Positions 37,871-46,962 are shown, numbered from the stretch's first letter. The stretch is DNA of 64,000 bases from Acinetobacter calcoaceticus (GCF_016508255.1 NZ_JADVKT010000003.1:124001-188000), one strand, 5' to 3'. The notes: generated from the sequence alone by a model not told the origin. Program-made: numbers and translations.

Positions 37871-38668
37871 TTACTCAGGTAAGTTTAGCCAATGTGGTCC
37901 AAGTGGTGGCTGTGGCAAATCAAATTGCTCAGGATAATTACACTGAATAAAATAAAGACCATCGGGGGGAGCTGTTACTCCTGCCGCCTTACGATCCTGT
38001 GCAGCAAACATTGTATCGATATGATCAATTTCATACATACCCTGACCAATTTCAAGTAAACATCCAACAATGTTGCGAACCATGTGGTGTAAAAAACCAT
38101 CTGCTTGAATATCTAGAACCAAATAGCGTCCATGTTCAAATAAACGGCAATGCTTTACATGTCGAACAGGCTGATTTGATTGGCAGGCCGCTGCGCGGAA
38201 GCTTTCAAAGTTATGAGTCCCTTCAAATTTACTTGCCGCCTCAATCATCTTTTTCACATCTAGCTGTTGGTAAATGTGAGTAACCTGTTTATGCAATAGT
38301 GCAGGGCGATGAGGAGTGTTATATATAATGTAGCGGTAACGTCGAGCAGTCGCTTTAAAGCGGGCATGAAAACTTTCATCCATCAGTTTAATCCACTGGA
38401 TGGAGATATCTTTAGGTAGCTGGCTGTTTGCCCCTCTTAACCACCCCGTTTCTGGACGAATAGCATGCGTATCGAAGTGTGCCACCATATTTGTCGCATG
38501 TACTCCCGCATCGGTCCGACCAGCACCATGAAGTGCTATAGTCTCATTTGCGACTTTGCTAAGCACACGTTCAATGGTTTCTTGTACGCTGGCAACGCCT
38601 GGCTGTTGTGTTTGCCAACCTCGATATTGAACTCCACTAAATTCAATACCGATTGCATAACGTTGCAT
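37871..38668 (-). CDS. truA: tRNA pseudouridine(38-40) synthase TruA
   Basis: A 265-residue enzyme from MQRYAIGIEFSGVQYRG, with GAGG 7 nt before the ATG; a longer frame would run into ansA. GRTDAGVHA holds the catalytic Asp, and LHHMVRNIVG is the other family signature. It makes pseudouridine at positions 38-40 of tRNA anticodon stems. It lies 14 nt after ansA, in a run ansA-truA on the minus strand. FimV and truA are neighbours in Pseudomonas too. Confidence 0.96.
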   Translation of the reverse strand: MQRYAIGIEFSGVQYRGWQTQQPGVASVQETIERVLSKVANETIALHGAGRTDAGVHATNMVAHFDTHAIRPETGWLRGANSQLPKDISIQWIKLMDESFHARFKATARRYRYIIYNTPHRPALLHKQVTHIYQQLDVKKMIEAASKFEGTHNFESFRAAACQSNQPVRHVKHCRLFEHGRYLVLDIQADGFLHHMVRNIVGCLLEIGQGMYEIDHIDTMFAAQDRKAAGVTAPPDGLYFIQCNYPEQFDLPQPPLGPHWLNLPE

Positions 38669-38682
38669 GGCTTTACCTCTAT

Positions 38683-39654
38683 TTAATGCAAATTTTCGTT
38701 CCAATGGCTGAGCCACTGTTCTGGGGTTGAGTATTTTAAATAGATTTGGAGTGCTTTTGCATATAGATCTGCATGACTATGTGCATCACTAATGACAATT
38801 TTTGCAGTTTTTGTCCACTCGCTAATTGCATAACGTTGATCAATACCACCAAACGTAACCTGAGTCGTAAGAATCGGGACGCAACCATGTGTATAGAGTT
38901 CATCTAATGTTGCAAGTAATTCTTGATTAACAGCTATGTTTCCAGTACCAAAACCTTGCAATACTAAAAATTGAGGTGGGGCTGGCAGTAAGTTTCGTAA
39001 TTGTTGAACAAGCTGAGCGGTCGCAATAGGTTGCATCATCCAATTCAAAATTTGGAAAGATGCTGCACGTTCGATTTGCGTATCTTGCAAAATCAGCCCA
39101 TTTTGCTGAGGTGTAAATTCAGACTCAGCTTTAAGGCCAGAAAAAGCGTCAAGTTCAGTCGTATGTGTTTTTAACACAGTTTGAGCATGAAATACTTGAT
39201 GATGAAAAGCAAGGTAAGTGCCCACAGGTAAGCTAATTGCTTGCTCTAATGCGAGATATAAATTATCGATTGCATCAGTAAACTCACGGGTATCATCTCC
39301 TTGAATGTTAAGAAGAGGATATTGACTGCCAGTAATAACCATATGGCAACTCTGTCCTAGAAAACGAGCTAGAGTTGCAGCAGCATAACTGAGAGTATCT
39401 GTACCATGAATAACAACGAAGTGCTGATAACCTTCGAGTTGGAGTTGTTGTATACGTTGAATAAGACGTAGCCAATCGGGTGCTGTACAAGCGCTGCTAT
39501 CTACAATATTTGGAGCAGCAAAACAGTCGACCGTTAAGTGAGGTGGTATAACTTTTTCAAGTTGAGGCAAGAATTGGTCATATGGCATAGGAGCTAAAGG
39601 TTCACCTACACAGCCAAAAGTACCACCCATATAAAATAAGGCTATTTTTTTCAT
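38683..39654 (-). CDS. ansA: Cytoplasmic-type asparaginase
   Basis: A 323-residue asparaginase from MKKIALFYMGG; an in-frame TTG 15 nt upstream is less likely. The first catalytic Thr is in MGGTFG and the second Thr with Asp in HGTDTLSYAA near residue 90. There is no signal peptide, so it is cytoplasmic type I, hydrolysing asparagine to aspartate and ammonia. It is inserted between fimV and truA, which are adjacent in Pseudomonas, so this gene looks like an addition to the block. TruA follows after 14 nt. Confidence 0.88.
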   Translation of the reverse strand: MKKIALFYMGGTFGCVGEPLAPMPYDQFLPQLEKVIPPHLTVDCFAAPNIVDSSACTAPDWLRLIQRIQQLQLEGYQHFVVIHGTDTLSYAAATLARFLGQSCHMVITGSQYPLLNIQGDDTREFTDAIDNLYLALEQAISLPVGTYLAFHHQVFHAQTVLKTHTTELDAFSGLKAESEFTPQQNGLILQDTQIERAASFQILNWMMQPIATAQLVQQLRNLLPAPPQFLVLQGFGTGNIAVNQELLATLDELYTHGCVPILTTQVTFGGIDQRYAISEWTKTAKIVISDAHSHADLYAKALQIYLKYSTPEQWLSHWNENLH

Positions 39655-39709
39655 CTTTTTCAGGCACAAAAGCAGTCATCTTTGACTGCTTATGGTAAAA
39701 CGATCAGCC

Positions 39710-40972
39710 CTAAGAAGCTATGCGATTTAGTAGATTTTTCGCACGTTGTTGTTGCTCTGTGTTGAATTTTTGCTCATTACTTGCTAACAAGGCGTGTGCT
39801 GCTGGGTAAGCACCTAACTTGATGTATTGCTCTGCAAGTTGTAAGTCGAGTTCATTTTCATCTAACTGTTTTAATTCTGGAAATGCGTCTAGAAGTGGAT
39901 CCTCTATTTGAGTTTGAGTAGCCTCTTCATTTACTACATCTATATGTTTTTGAGTTTCAATCTCTGGTGCTGTAACTAACGCAGGTTCATCTAACGAAAA
40001 CTCAAGAGGTGTGATTGAAGTTGGTTTTAATGGAGTTTGTTCTACTAGTTTAAGCTCATCTAATGATGAAGCTTCAACAGACTTTGTCTCTGAACTTGAA
40101 GGATTTAAGTCAAGGTTAAACTCTAATGCATTGACGCTATTCTCTTGATCTGCTTTTACCTCTACTGCTTGAGTTTTTTCTTCAGTTTCATGCAGAGGTG
40201 CCAAGTCAAAAGAAAACTCTAAATCAGCTAGCTCATTTGTTTCTTGAGATGACGATACTTCTGATTCATGTACAGGTTGGTTAGTATTTTCTGTAGCCGC
40301 AGTTTTTTCGAACGAAAAGTTAAATTCCAGAGGCTCAACTTCAACAGTAGGTTCTTGCTTTACAGGGGCATAGTCTTTTTGTAAGTCATCAAAAGAAGTT
40401 TCAGAAGAACTTGTTGTTAACTGGTCAAACTGGGCTGTTGTGTCAGATGTATTTTTTGGCTCTTCGTATGTTTGAGCTTGAGGAAAATCGATGGCATCAG
40501 GTTGTCTTGATGACTCATATTCTTTTTGTCTAGTTTCTGCTTGAGTCACTATTTCACTCAATGCCAGACTACGAATATGACTAATCAGTTGCGTTATGGC
40601 AAATTCATCTTTTTGTGCAATATGAACTTCAAGCAATAATAAATAAAGCTCATGTTGAGTATTGTCTTTTTTTAGCGCCTGATTTACTTGAGCTTCAGCA
40701 GCTGAATATTGCTTTTCTTGAATGAGCTTTTGGATTTTTTGACGTACAGCTTCTGGAACAGGGCTGCTTTGTGGAATAGATGGAAGTGTTGCTTCTACTT
40801 CACTTACTTTACTTTTTTCACGCGAGTTTTTACTCGATTTAGAGTTCGCTTTTTTATTGGTTTTTCTATTTACTGTTTTAAGGGAGGTCGCCTCTTGTTT
40901 CTGGCTATTCTCACGTTTTTTTAAAATGACAGCGACCACGAGTAATATGATGAATGGAATCACATATAACAT
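39710..40972 (-). CDS. FimV C-terminal half (membrane and cytoplasmic part)
   Basis: A 420-residue protein that begins with a membrane helix (LYVIPFIILLVVAVIL, residues 2-17) and continues as a long acidic, low-complexity cytoplasmic region. The last 50 residues (LDENELDLQLAEQYIKLGAY onward) match the FimV C-terminal TPR-like domain. AAGGGGAAAGTA before the ATG shows that it is a separately translated gene. In Pseudomonas these parts are the second half of the single polar protein FimV, needed for type IV pilus assembly and twitching. Here it follows the periplasmic half by 59 nt. It may pair with that protein at the cell pole. Confidence 0.78.
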   Translation of the reverse strand: MLYVIPFIILLVVAVILKKRENSQKQEATSLKTVNRKTNKKANSKSSKNSREKSKVSEVEATLPSIPQSSPVPEAVRQKIQKLIQEKQYSAAEAQVNQALKKDNTQHELYLLLLEVHIAQKDEFAITQLISHIRSLALSEIVTQAETRQKEYESSRQPDAIDFPQAQTYEEPKNTSDTTAQFDQLTTSSSETSFDDLQKDYAPVKQEPTVEVEPLEFNFSFEKTAATENTNQPVHESEVSSSQETNELADLEFSFDLAPLHETEEKTQAVEVKADQENSVNALEFNLDLNPSSSETKSVEASSLDELKLVEQTPLKPTSITPLEFSLDEPALVTAPEIETQKHIDVVNEEATQTQIEDPLLDAFPELKQLDENELDLQLAEQYIKLGAYPAAHALLASNEQKFNTEQQQRAKNLLNRIAS

Positions 40973-41031
40973 TACTTTCCCCTTAAAAAATAAATATTTG
41001 CAATATAAAGCGTGCTCACTCCGGTTTTAAC

Positions 41032-42390
41032 TTAATGTTTTTGCTTATGAGTGTTTTGCTGTGCTTGTAATTGCTGTTGTAACTCTGCCAAACGTGCATT
41101 CAAAAGTTGAATACGTTGATCTTTTAAACGTAAAGTTTGATTTAATTTGGTTACATTCTTTTGTAATGTAACGGTTTTTTCTCTTTTTGTCTTAACTTTT
41201 ACTGCTAACTCAGTATTGTTTTGACTTTGTTGTGTGCTCTTTTTAGCACTTCCATGCGTAGAATTTTGGTTGTTTTCAGCCACAATACTCATTTCTGCTT
41301 GTTGTAAGCGGTATTTAGCTTTGCCTGAAAATGATTTTGCAGTATGAGGCATTTCTATTTTTGAGTTATTTTGTTGAGTTTTTGCGAGTGGGGGATGGGT
41401 GAGCTTTAGAGCGGCTCCCTGACGTAAACGGTTTACATCACCTTGAATAAAAGCATGCTGGTTCTGTTGTTGGATATCATGCATGACTTTTGCAACTGGC
41501 TGTTTGGTTTTTACTGCAATACGATTAGCAATACTCCATAAAGATTCATTGTGTTGAACTACATATTTACCTGAAGTTACTGGTCCTTTAGATGGATTTA
41601 GGTTTTGTTTCTTTGCTGGGTTTTGGCCAAGACTCTTTAAAGGTGCTGATTTATTTTGTGCTGTTAAATTTTTAACCGTTGTTTTTGGCGAATTATTTGC
41701 ATCTGACTTATTGATAGCAGATTTACTTTGATTTTTTGTTACCACCTGATCAGAAGTAGTACTCGTTAACACTTGTTGAGCTGAAGAGTTTTCACTCATT
41801 GGGGTAGATGAATTTGTATTTATATTTATGGCTGGGGCATTCCCAGAGTTGATATTAAGGCTTTGTTCACTATTTGGGTTTATTGTCATTGGGGTCGAAG
41901 TTGATGAAGAATATTGGGTGCTTTCTGGCAGATTTAAAGCAATATCTTTTTCATTCACAACAAACTGAGGGGATAAAGTACTTTCGTTATTTTCGGTCTT
42001 TTTTATAGAAGAGGGTTTAATTACAGTTTTAATATGCTGCAAACGAGTTGCGGAACCTTCACTGATTTTTACAACAATATTGAGTTCAGGATCAATAACA
42101 GGGCGGGATGAGGTAATCACAATAACCCCTGAACCTTGACCATTTTGGCGTGTATAAAAATTAAGATTTCCCGGCGGCTGATGAGTTACACCTAAAGCGC
42201 TTAAATCTTCAGGAGTGGCTAAACTGACTTGCAAGGTGGCATTGGGATCAGCCTGTTGGAAATTCATTTCTGCATATAACAAATCGCCGGGCGCGGACTG
42301 AATTTGTATAGGGTCTAATGTAATCGCATAAATGGAAGGCGAAGACATAATGGTGAAAATGGCAATTTTTAATTTGTTATAAACAGTCAT
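41032..42390 (-). CDS. fimV: FimV N-terminal half (periplasmic, LysM-containing)
   Basis: A 452-residue secreted protein. It has a signal peptide (cleavage near YAITL, about residue 22), a FimV-core domain (about 23-130, LDPIQIQSAPGDLLYAEM), an Asn/Ser/Thr-rich linker with repeats of NS and ST, a LysM peptidoglycan-binding domain (about 280-335, GKYVVQHNESLWSIANR), and a C-terminal coiled coil (LNQTLRLKDQRIQLLNARLAELQQQL) after a Lys/Gln-rich stretch. It stops where Pseudomonas FimV would enter the membrane. It lies between asd and the C-terminal half, the Pseudomonas order asd-fimV-truA. Confidence 0.85.
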   Translation of the reverse strand: MTVYNKLKIAIFTIMSSPSIYAITLDPIQIQSAPGDLLYAEMNFQQADPNATLQVSLATPEDLSALGVTHQPPGNLNFYTRQNGQGSGVIVITSSRPVIDPELNIVVKISEGSATRLQHIKTVIKPSSIKKTENNESTLSPQFVVNEKDIALNLPESTQYSSSTSTPMTINPNSEQSLNINSGNAPAININTNSSTPMSENSSAQQVLTSTTSDQVVTKNQSKSAINKSDANNSPKTTVKNLTAQNKSAPLKSLGQNPAKKQNLNPSKGPVTSGKYVVQHNESLWSIANRIAVKTKQPVAKVMHDIQQQNQHAFIQGDVNRLRQGAALKLTHPPLAKTQQNNSKIEMPHTAKSFSGKAKYRLQQAEMSIVAENNQNSTHGSAKKSTQQSQNNTELAVKVKTKREKTVTLQKNVTKLNQTLRLKDQRIQLLNARLAELQQQLQAQQNTHKQKH

Positions 42391-42482
42391 CTCAATCCAT
42401 GACCTAATAAGTCGTAAAGTCGTTCAAAATTATACAATAATGAAATGTAAATAAATTGTAAAATTTTCACAAACCAGTTACG

Positions 42483-42512
42483 AAAAAGCCGATCTAATGT
42501 GATCGGCTTTTT
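42483..42512 (-). terminator. Terminator of asd
   Basis: AAGCCGATC pairs with GATCGGCTT around TAATGT, flanked by A5 and T5, just beyond the asd stop. Confidence 0.87.
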
Positions 42513-42538
42513 ATTTTGACTGAATAATTCAGACCAAA

Positions 42539-43657
42539 TTATGAGCTTTTGTATTCTACTAAGATACGTAACATGCGACGTAAAGGTTCAGCAGCACCCC
42601 AAAGTAACTGGTCGCCTACTGTGAATGCACCTAAATATTCTTTACCCATGTTGAGTTTACGCAAACGGCCAACAGGTACAGTTAAGGTACCAGTTACCGC
42701 AACAGGTGTAAGGTCAGTCATAGACGCTTCACGAGTGTTTGGTACAACTTTCGCCCATTGGTTTGAAGTACGAATCATATCTTCGATTTCATCAAGCGGG
42801 ACATCTTTTTTCAATTTGATAGTGAGTGCTTGTGAGTGGCAACGCATTGCTCCAATACGGACACAGTGGCCATCGATAGGGACAATTTGTGAATTACCTA
42901 AGATCTTGTTGGTTTCAACTTGACCTTTCCACTCTTCTTTTGACTGACCGCTTTCAAGTTGCTTATCAATATAAGGAATCAATGATCCAGCTAATGGCAC
43001 GCCAAAGTTAGCAGATGGAAAACCTTCACCACGTTGCAACTCTGCAACTTGACGATCAATATCCAAAATTGCAGATTTAGGGTCATCTAACAACGTTTTA
43101 GTATTGTTATATAAATAGCCCATGCCAGTAATGAGCTCACGCATGTTTTGTGCGCCAGCGCCTGATGCTGCTTGATAAGTCATAGCAGTCATCCACTCAA
43201 CCAAATTGTTTTGGAAAAGTGAACCTACGCCCATCAACATAAGCGATACAGTACAGTTGCCGCCTACGAAAGTTTTGGTACCGTTAACCAAACCATCTTT
43301 AATGACGTTAAGGTTGACTGGGTCAAGAACGATGATTGCATCATCTGACATACGTAAAGTAGAGGCTGCATCAATCCAGTAGCCATTCCAACCAGTTGCT
43401 TTTAACTGTGGGAAAACTTCAGACGTATAGTCACCACCTTGACAGGTAATAATGACATCCATTTGCTTCAGACTATTAATGTCTGTCGCTTCCATAAGTG
43501 CTGGGGCAGTCTTACCACCAAATGAAGGAGCTTCACCACCTGCATTACTGGTAGAGAAATAAAATGGCTCAATATGAGCAAAATCATTCTCTTCAACCAT
43601 ACGTTGCATAAGGACGGAACCGACCATCCCGCGCCAACCGACCAGACCTACTTTCAT
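42539..43657 (-). CDS. asd: Aspartate-semialdehyde dehydrogenase Asd
   Basis: A 372-residue enzyme from [14 protein letters not shown], preceded by GAGG 9 nt upstream; an upstream extension of 23 residues lacks family support. The nucleotide-binding GWRGMVGS lies at 7-14 and the catalytic Cys135 in GGNCTVSLM, the same number as in E. coli Asd. It reduces aspartyl phosphate to the semialdehyde for lysine, threonine, methionine and peptidoglycan. Its terminator separates it from fimV. Confidence 0.96.
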   Translation of the reverse strand: MKVGLVGWRGMVGSVLMQRMVEENDFAHIEPFYFSTSNAGGEAPSFGGKTAPALMEATDINSLKQMDVIITCQGGDYTSEVFPQLKATGWNGYWIDAASTLRMSDDAIIVLDPVNLNVIKDGLVNGTKTFVGGNCTVSLMLMGVGSLFQNNLVEWMTAMTYQAASGAGAQNMRELITGMGYLYNNTKTLLDDPKSAILDIDRQVAELQRGEGFPSANFGVPLAGSLIPYIDKQLESGQSKEEWKGQVETNKILGNSQIVPIDGHCVRIGAMRCHSQALTIKLKKDVPLDEIEDMIRTSNQWAKVVPNTREASMTDLTPVAVTGTLTVPVGRLRKLNMGKEYLGAFTVGDQLLWGAAEPLRRMLRILVEYKSS

Positions 43658-43844
43658 GTCATTTTGCCTCGGTGCGTTAAAATTATTAGGGGGAGTTGAG
43701 TGTATCAAAAGTGTCCACAACTGCAAGTGTTACAGAAACAAAACACCATGTTTATTGAGTAGAATATCTTGTTTATGTTACATACAAAATTGATAAAGAT
43801 GACAAAAATTTTAAAAATCAAATCATCTTAAAAGAGAAAATTCA

Positions 43845-44954
43845 ATGATTTATATCGAAGTTCTAGCTGGTTTGGTGATTTGGTTAAGTTTCTGGTCACT
43901 TATTCCTCGTGATGAGTGGTGGTTTCGGGGTGCCGATTTCCCCCGGTTGCAGATTCTGTTTGTTGGGTTGCTTGCCTTTGTTGGTATGCTGTTTTGGCCT
44001 ACCGAATGGAATCTATGGCGTGAAATATTGCTTGCTGTGCTTATCGCTGCCATCGCCTATCAGCTTAAAATGATTCTGCCTTATACCTTGCTCTGGAAAA
44101 AACAGGTTAAACAGGTGAAACCATCTCAATTAGACCCGGAAAAGCAAATTTCATTAATTGTATCGAATGTACTAACTCCTAATGATAAATATCATTTACT
44201 TCTTGAGCAGGTTAGGACATTACAACCTGATTTACTTCTTACTTTAGAAAGTGACAAGACTTGGGGAAATGCTTTAAAGGAAATTGAAGAAGATTATCCT
44301 TATCGGGTTCCAGTGCCTTTAGATAATTTATATGGAATGCATTTATATAGCCGCTTACCCCTATCAAATACTGAAGTTAAATTTATTTTAAGTGATGAAA
44401 TTCCCTCTATTCATACAACTGTGACTTTAAGATCTGGTATGCCGGTTCAGTTATATTGTTTGCATCCTAAGCCACCTAGTCCAACTGAGGCGAAAGACTC
44501 CACATTACGAGATGCTGAGCTTTTGATTGTTGGAGATCAAATTAAAGATCTGGATGAAAGTTGTATTGTGATGGGGGATTTAAACGATGTAGCTTGGTCA
44601 CGTACTACACGGTTGTTCCAGCGAATTAGTGGGTTACTTGACCCTCGAGTCGGGCGACATTTCATTAATACTTTTCATGCAGATTATCCGTTGCTGCGGT
44701 GGTCTTTAGACCATATTTTTCATAGCACCGATTTTGGTTTGATTAAAATGCAGCGTTTACCTCATATTGGATCTGATCATTTTCCTGTATATGTCGTTTT
44801 GCAGACTGGGCGAATATTTGAACATATTCAAGAAGAATTGGAACAAACTCAAAGCGATGAAGAAGAGGCCCAAAGTGCTATACAAGAAGGAATTGCCAAG
44901 GCTGAAAAAGAAGAAAAAAATGTGACTGATAAAATTGCGCAGCCTTATCAATAA
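43845..44954 (+). CDS. Membrane-anchored endonuclease/exonuclease/phosphatase family protein
   Basis: A 369-residue protein. Two or three hydrophobic segments (about 3-20, 33-50, 55-75) precede an EEP domain from about residue 98 to 330. SNVLTPNDKYHL, LTLESDKTW, MGDLNDVAW and SDHFPVYV correspond to the Asn, Glu, Asp-x-Asn and His catalytic groups. A charged Glu/Lys tail ends the chain. Family members cut nucleic acids or phosphoesters such as inositol phosphates or lipid headgroups; the side of the membrane and the substrate are not clear. It ends 19 nt before a GacA-box-like sequence. Confidence 0.8.
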   Translation: MIYIEVLAGLVIWLSFWSLIPRDEWWFRGADFPRLQILFVGLLAFVGMLFWPTEWNLWREILLAVLIAAIAYQLKMILPYTLLWKKQVKQVKPSQLDPEKQISLIVSNVLTPNDKYHLLLEQVRTLQPDLLLTLESDKTWGNALKEIEEDYPYRVPVPLDNLYGMHLYSRLPLSNTEVKFILSDEIPSIHTTVTLRSGMPVQLYCLHPKPPSPTEAKDSTLRDAELLIVGDQIKDLDESCIVMGDLNDVAWSRTTRLFQRISGLLDPRVGRHFINTFHADYPLLRWSLDHIFHSTDFGLIKMQRLPHIGSDHFPVYVVLQTGRIFEHIQEELEQTQSDEEEAQSAIQEGIAKAEKEEKNVTDKIAQPYQ

Positions 44955-44972
44955 AAAATATATAAAAATTGA

Positions 44973-44990
44973 TGTAAGCAATATCGTACA
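44973..44990 (+). promoter_or_regulatory. GacA upstream activating site-like element
   Basis: TGTAAG-CAATAT-CGTACA matches the Pseudomonas consensus TGTAAG-N6-CTTACA at 11 of 12 positions. Its centre lies about 66 nt before the presumed start of the RNA at 45047, the distance seen for rsm RNA genes. Confidence 0.62.
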
Positions 44991-45034
44991 AAGATTTGAG
45001 TCTAGGGCGAATAGGCAGGGGGGGATAAAAACCT

Positions 45035-45040
45035 TATTCT
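45035..45040 (+). promoter_or_regulatory. Possible -10 of the candidate Rsm-like RNA
   Basis: TATTCT differs from TATAAT at two positions. No good -35 precedes it, as expected for an activator-dependent promoter. The start would be near 45047. Confidence 0.4.
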
Positions 45041-45046
45041 ACATTC

Positions 45047-45219
45047 ATCGGCACACGGAAACGGGAATGGAAGATCCCACGTAAGGATACACAAAGCTGA
45101 TATGGAATAGCATCACGGATCAGATGTTGGAACGGAAACGATAAAAATAACGATCAACCTGAAAGCACAACCTCATTTACCCGAGTTTTGCAGGACGCAG
45201 AACTCGGGTTAATATTTTT
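45047..45219 (+). ncRNA. Candidate Rsm/Csr-type regulatory RNA (CsrA sponge)
   Basis: About 170 nt with nine GGA triplets on the + strand (from 45057, 45064, 45069, 45085, 45104, 45117, 45129, 45134 and 45193), against about two expected by chance at this base composition. Three lie in clear hairpin loops: GGGA-ATGGAAGA-TCCC (45063-45078), CATC-ACGGATCA-GATG (45111-45126) and CAGGACG in the terminator loop; GTA-AGGA-TAC (45081-45090) may be a fourth. The complementary strand has almost none. With the GacA-like site upstream, this is the layout of rsmX/Y/Z and csrB genes, whose RNAs bind and titrate CsrA/RsmA. I did not recognise its sequence as any named RNA. Confidence 0.68.
45179..45219 (+). 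terminator. Intrinsic terminator of the candidate Rsm-like RNA
   Basis: ACCCGAGTTTTG pairs with CAGAACTCGGGT (one G-T pair) around the loop CAGGACG, followed by TAATATTTTT. The GGA in the loop is a CsrA-type site. Confidence 0.85.
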
Positions 45220-45448
45220 ATATACCCTAATTAATTTGTTGTAAATAAAAGAAATATTTTTAAGCTAATCTTAATTTTAAAAACTATTTAATAATGGGTA
45301 AACAGTCATGCGTTCTTATATAAATCAGAGCAATTTTCAATGAAAATAGATACAAAAAACTTTTTTGATAAGTTTTTGTTTTTATAGATTATTGAAGAAT
45401 AAATATAGGCTTTGATCTAATTAGATATAAATTGGACTTGTTTAATTG

Positions 45449-45540
45449 GCAAATCTCAATAGAATGTGCCGATCGTTGACATGTTGGATCGTCAGCAGGC
45501 ATTGTTGTTTACTTCGCCGGATCGGCGGGTTGTGATTTGC
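45449..45540 (+). promoter_or_regulatory. Structured gltP leader element
   Basis: Nested inverted repeats lie in the 430-nt stretch before gltP. An outer stem pairs 45449-45459 with 45530-45540 (10 of 11 pairs). A second pairs GCCGATC (45468-45474) with GATCGGC (45520-45526). An inner hairpin pairs GTTGAC (45475-45480) with GTCAGC (45491-45496). CGCCG/CGGCG (45515-45527) competes with the second stem. This could be a folded mRNA leader or a set of operator sites. Confidence 0.5.
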
Positions 45541-45652
45541 TTGTGTATTTAAATTTCTGTTTGGAAATTACTGCACATATTGAGGTTTCACTCTAAGGTA
45601 GTGGTCTTCTCCCTCTCATATTTGATACTTTGCGGTGCATAAGGATTGTCTT

Positions 45653-46939
45653 ATGAAGAATTTTAAATTTAGCCTTGCGTGGCAAATTTTAATTGCTTTA
45701 ATCCTAGGGATAGTTGTCGGGGCTGTTTTACATAATCAGCCTGAGATCAAAGATAGTATTGTAAATAACGTTCTTACTCCATTAGGTAAGATCTTTATTA
45801 GCCTGATCAAAATGATTGTTATTCCAATCGTTTTCTCTACATTGATTTTAGGTATTGCTGGTGTTGGCAGTACAAAAAGTCTAGGGCGCCTTGGTTTTAA
45901 AACCATCCTCTATTTTGAAATTATTACTACTATTGCTATTTTGGTTGGCTTGGTTGCAGCGAATATCTTCCATCCAGGTTCAGGCATTGACATGTCTCAA
46001 CTGGTTCAAACTGATATTTCTCAATATAAGCATACAACTGAAGAAGTTCAGTCACAGTCTCATGGCATCATGCAGACAATATTATCGCTTATCCCAACGA
46101 ACATTATTAGTTCAATGGCGCATGGCGATATGTTGCCAGTGATTTTCTTTGCTGTGTTATTTGGTATTGGTTTATCTTCATTACCAGCAACAACTAAAGA
46201 TCCATTATTAAACGTATTTCATGCTGTATCGGAAACAATGTTCCGTGTGACGCACATCATCATGAAATATGCACCAGTGGGTGTATTTGGCTTAATCGCT
46301 GTAACTGTTGCAAACTTCGGTTTTGCTTCACTTATTCCATTAGGTAAGTTGGTTGTATTGGTTTACGGTGCAATTTTATTCTTTGCTATAGTGGTACTTG
46401 GTTTAACTGCAAAATTGTTCAGCATTAATATCTTTACTTTGTTTAAGATTTTGAAAGATGAACTGATCTTGGCATATTCAACTGCAAGTTCAGAAACAGT
46501 TTTACCGCGCATTATGCAAAAAATGGAAGCTTACGGTGCGCCAAAAGCAATTTCTAGTTTTGTAATTCCAACGGGTTATTCATTTAACCTGGACGGTTCT
46601 ACACTTTACCAAAGTATCGCAGCAATCTTTATTGCGCAGCTTTATGGTATTGAAATGTCAATCAGCCAACAAATTATTTTGGTTGTAACATTAATGATTA
46701 CTTCTAAAGGTATTGCAGGTGTTCCTGGCGTATCATTTGTTGTGTTATTAGCGACATTAGGTAGTGTTGGTATTCCTGTAGAAGGCTTGGCATTTATTGC
46801 TGGTGTTGACCGTATCATGGATATGGCACGTACCGCGTTGAACGTTGTAGGTAATGCACTGGCAGTACTTGTGATTAGTAAATGGGAAAAACAATACGAC
46901 TATGAAAAAGCAGCAGCTTATGAAGCGTCGCTTAAATAA
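45653..46939 (+). CDS. gltP: Dicarboxylate/amino acid:cation symporter (GltP-like)
   Basis: A 428-residue transporter from MKNFKFSLAWQILIAL, with AAGGA 7 nt before the ATG. It has eight predicted membrane helices and two re-entrant loops. The family serine-rich loop appears as TASSETVLPRIM and the substrate loop as GYSFNLDGSTLYQ. It most likely takes up glutamate and aspartate, or C4-dicarboxylates, with protons or sodium. The long upstream region contains nested inverted repeats. It ends at a shared terminator. Confidence 0.88.
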   Translation: MKNFKFSLAWQILIALILGIVVGAVLHNQPEIKDSIVNNVLTPLGKIFISLIKMIVIPIVFSTLILGIAGVGSTKSLGRLGFKTILYFEIITTIAILVGLVAANIFHPGSGIDMSQLVQTDISQYKHTTEEVQSQSHGIMQTILSLIPTNIISSMAHGDMLPVIFFAVLFGIGLSSLPATTKDPLLNVFHAVSETMFRVTHIIMKYAPVGVFGLIAVTVANFGFASLIPLGKLVVLVYGAILFFAIVVLGLTAKLFSINIFTLFKILKDELILAYSTASSETVLPRIMQKMEAYGAPKAISSFVIPTGYSFNLDGSTLYQSIAAIFIAQLYGIEMSISQQIILVVTLMITSKGIAGVPGVSFVVLLATLGSVGIPVEGLAFIAGVDRIMDMARTALNVVGNALAVLVISKWEKQYDYEKAAAYEASLK

Positions 46940-46962
46940 AGCTGACTTTTTATTGTTGTAAT

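Noticed and set aside
40973..41031. A frameshift explaining the two FimV genes
   Set aside because: The second gene has its own strong ribosome site and the break coincides with a domain boundary, so a sequencing or mutational frameshift is unlikely.
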